This document shows, in pieces, positions 63,435-64,000 of a stretch of DNA of 64,000 nucleotides. Numbering within the stretch: the stretch's first letter is position 1; each line of letters opens with the position of its first letter. Made by a program: the position numbers and the translations under genes. Origin of the DNA: Schistosoma haematobium (taxonomy: Eukaryota > Platyhelminthes > Trematoda > Strigeidida > Schistosomatidae); contig NC_067198.1 of assembly GCF_000699445.3 (NCBI RefSeq), positions 33,694,536 through 33,758,535 of the forward strand, read 5' to 3'. Under the pieces are notes generated by a model. That model was given only the letters and a program-made list of their open reading frames with translations, did not search any database and had not been told where the DNA came from.

Positions 63435-64000
63435 TAGTTTTTGAAACATCAGTCTCAATGTATAAAAACAGATGTATCTTGAAATACACTATACCTGTTA
63501 CTAACAACAAGTCAACTCAATATAGGGACTTACGTGTAAATAGTTACCATTATCTTCTTACCTATATAAATTAGTTGCTCACATTAATATTATTATTATT
63601 ATTATTCCACCTCATTATTTATTCACTGTTTTTAAAACACTTCCAGTCTTAAGGATAATGATAACAAGTTAAATCATGTAGGTGATTATCATAAACTAGT
63701 AGCTTTAAATCAAGTATAATTCCAATAAAAAATTTCGTTGAACATTGGATCATCTTCAAATTATTGCATGTAAAACATTCCAATAGAAATATATGACCTA
63801 ATTTAAATGTATCACATGATTTCATCATATGATCTAGAACAGTTCTTTAATTTTGATCATTTTTCTTGTCGACTAAGACCAATCAAAATTATCATGATGA
63901 AAGTGTCCAAATTCTATTTTAAATAAATTCTTTTGTATTCTCATTCTTAAAATATATCCATGTTTTTCGAGGTCAAAAAGAACTTGTTTAAAAAGCATAT
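63435..64000. other. Intergenic, nothing recognised
   Basis: AT-rich DNA with a short (ATT)n near 63590-63605. No gene or repeat family seen up to the window end. Confidence 0.5.

Overview
The window looks like genomic DNA of a blood fluke (genus Schistosoma or a close relative). It is AT-rich, has intron-containing animal genes with GT-AG introns of 1.8 to 7.9 kb, and is crowded with repeats that I recognise from schistosomes: Smα-type tRNA-like SINEs carrying hammerhead ribozymes, RTE-like and CR1/jockey-like non-LTR retrotransposon tails, and Penelope-like elements (PLEs) with GIY-YIG endonuclease motifs. The species cannot be fixed from sequence alone.

Only two host genes can be supported. 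On the + strand (1198 to 17366) lie the last five recognisable exons of a G-protein-coupled receptor kinase of the GRK4/5/6 type. They run from the DLG motif of the kinase domain through the AGC C-tail to a cysteine-rich, probably membrane-anchored C terminus. The earlier exons lie outside the window. On the - strand (30794 to 24504) are two exons of a peroxidasin-like heme peroxidase covering nearly all of the catalytic domain and a short coiled-coil tail. Its 5' exons were not found. The two genes converge tail to tail around 18.9 to 24.4 kb. No other host gene is supported from 31 to 64 kb.

The rest is introns and intergenic DNA filled with mobile-element debris. Family A (Smα-like: tRNA-like promoter boxes plus a CTGAYGA hammerhead) sits at 19.7, 26.9, 38.1, 44.6, 48.5 and 61.7 kb. 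Family B (a different tRNA-like SINE with a CTGAGGA hammerhead) has about 20 copies or fragments. Family F is a short foldback element (28.1, 49.7, 55.3 kb) whose best copy contains another hammerhead-like motif. PLE remnants lie at 12.8 to 14.5 kb and 60.0 to 61.7 kb, RTE-like 3' ends at 9.9, 15.1, 21.3 and 25.9 kb, an RTE-type reverse transcriptase at 31.4 kb, and a CR1/jockey-type one at 56.3 kb.

The most striking pattern is shared by families A, B, F and the PLE. Most well-preserved copies are head-to-head inverted partial duplications, so both outer ends are element 3' ends and a hammerhead or half-hammerhead lies near each end on opposite strands. The second arm differs in length from copy to copy. 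Two of the foldback elements and one Smα copy have 13 to 16 bp target-site duplications. The PLE at 60 kb is joined to a complete Smα-like unit and repeats part of the Smα leader at its own start, which suggests that PLE machinery produces and mobilises these ribozyme elements. All fold and activity statements are predictions by eye.
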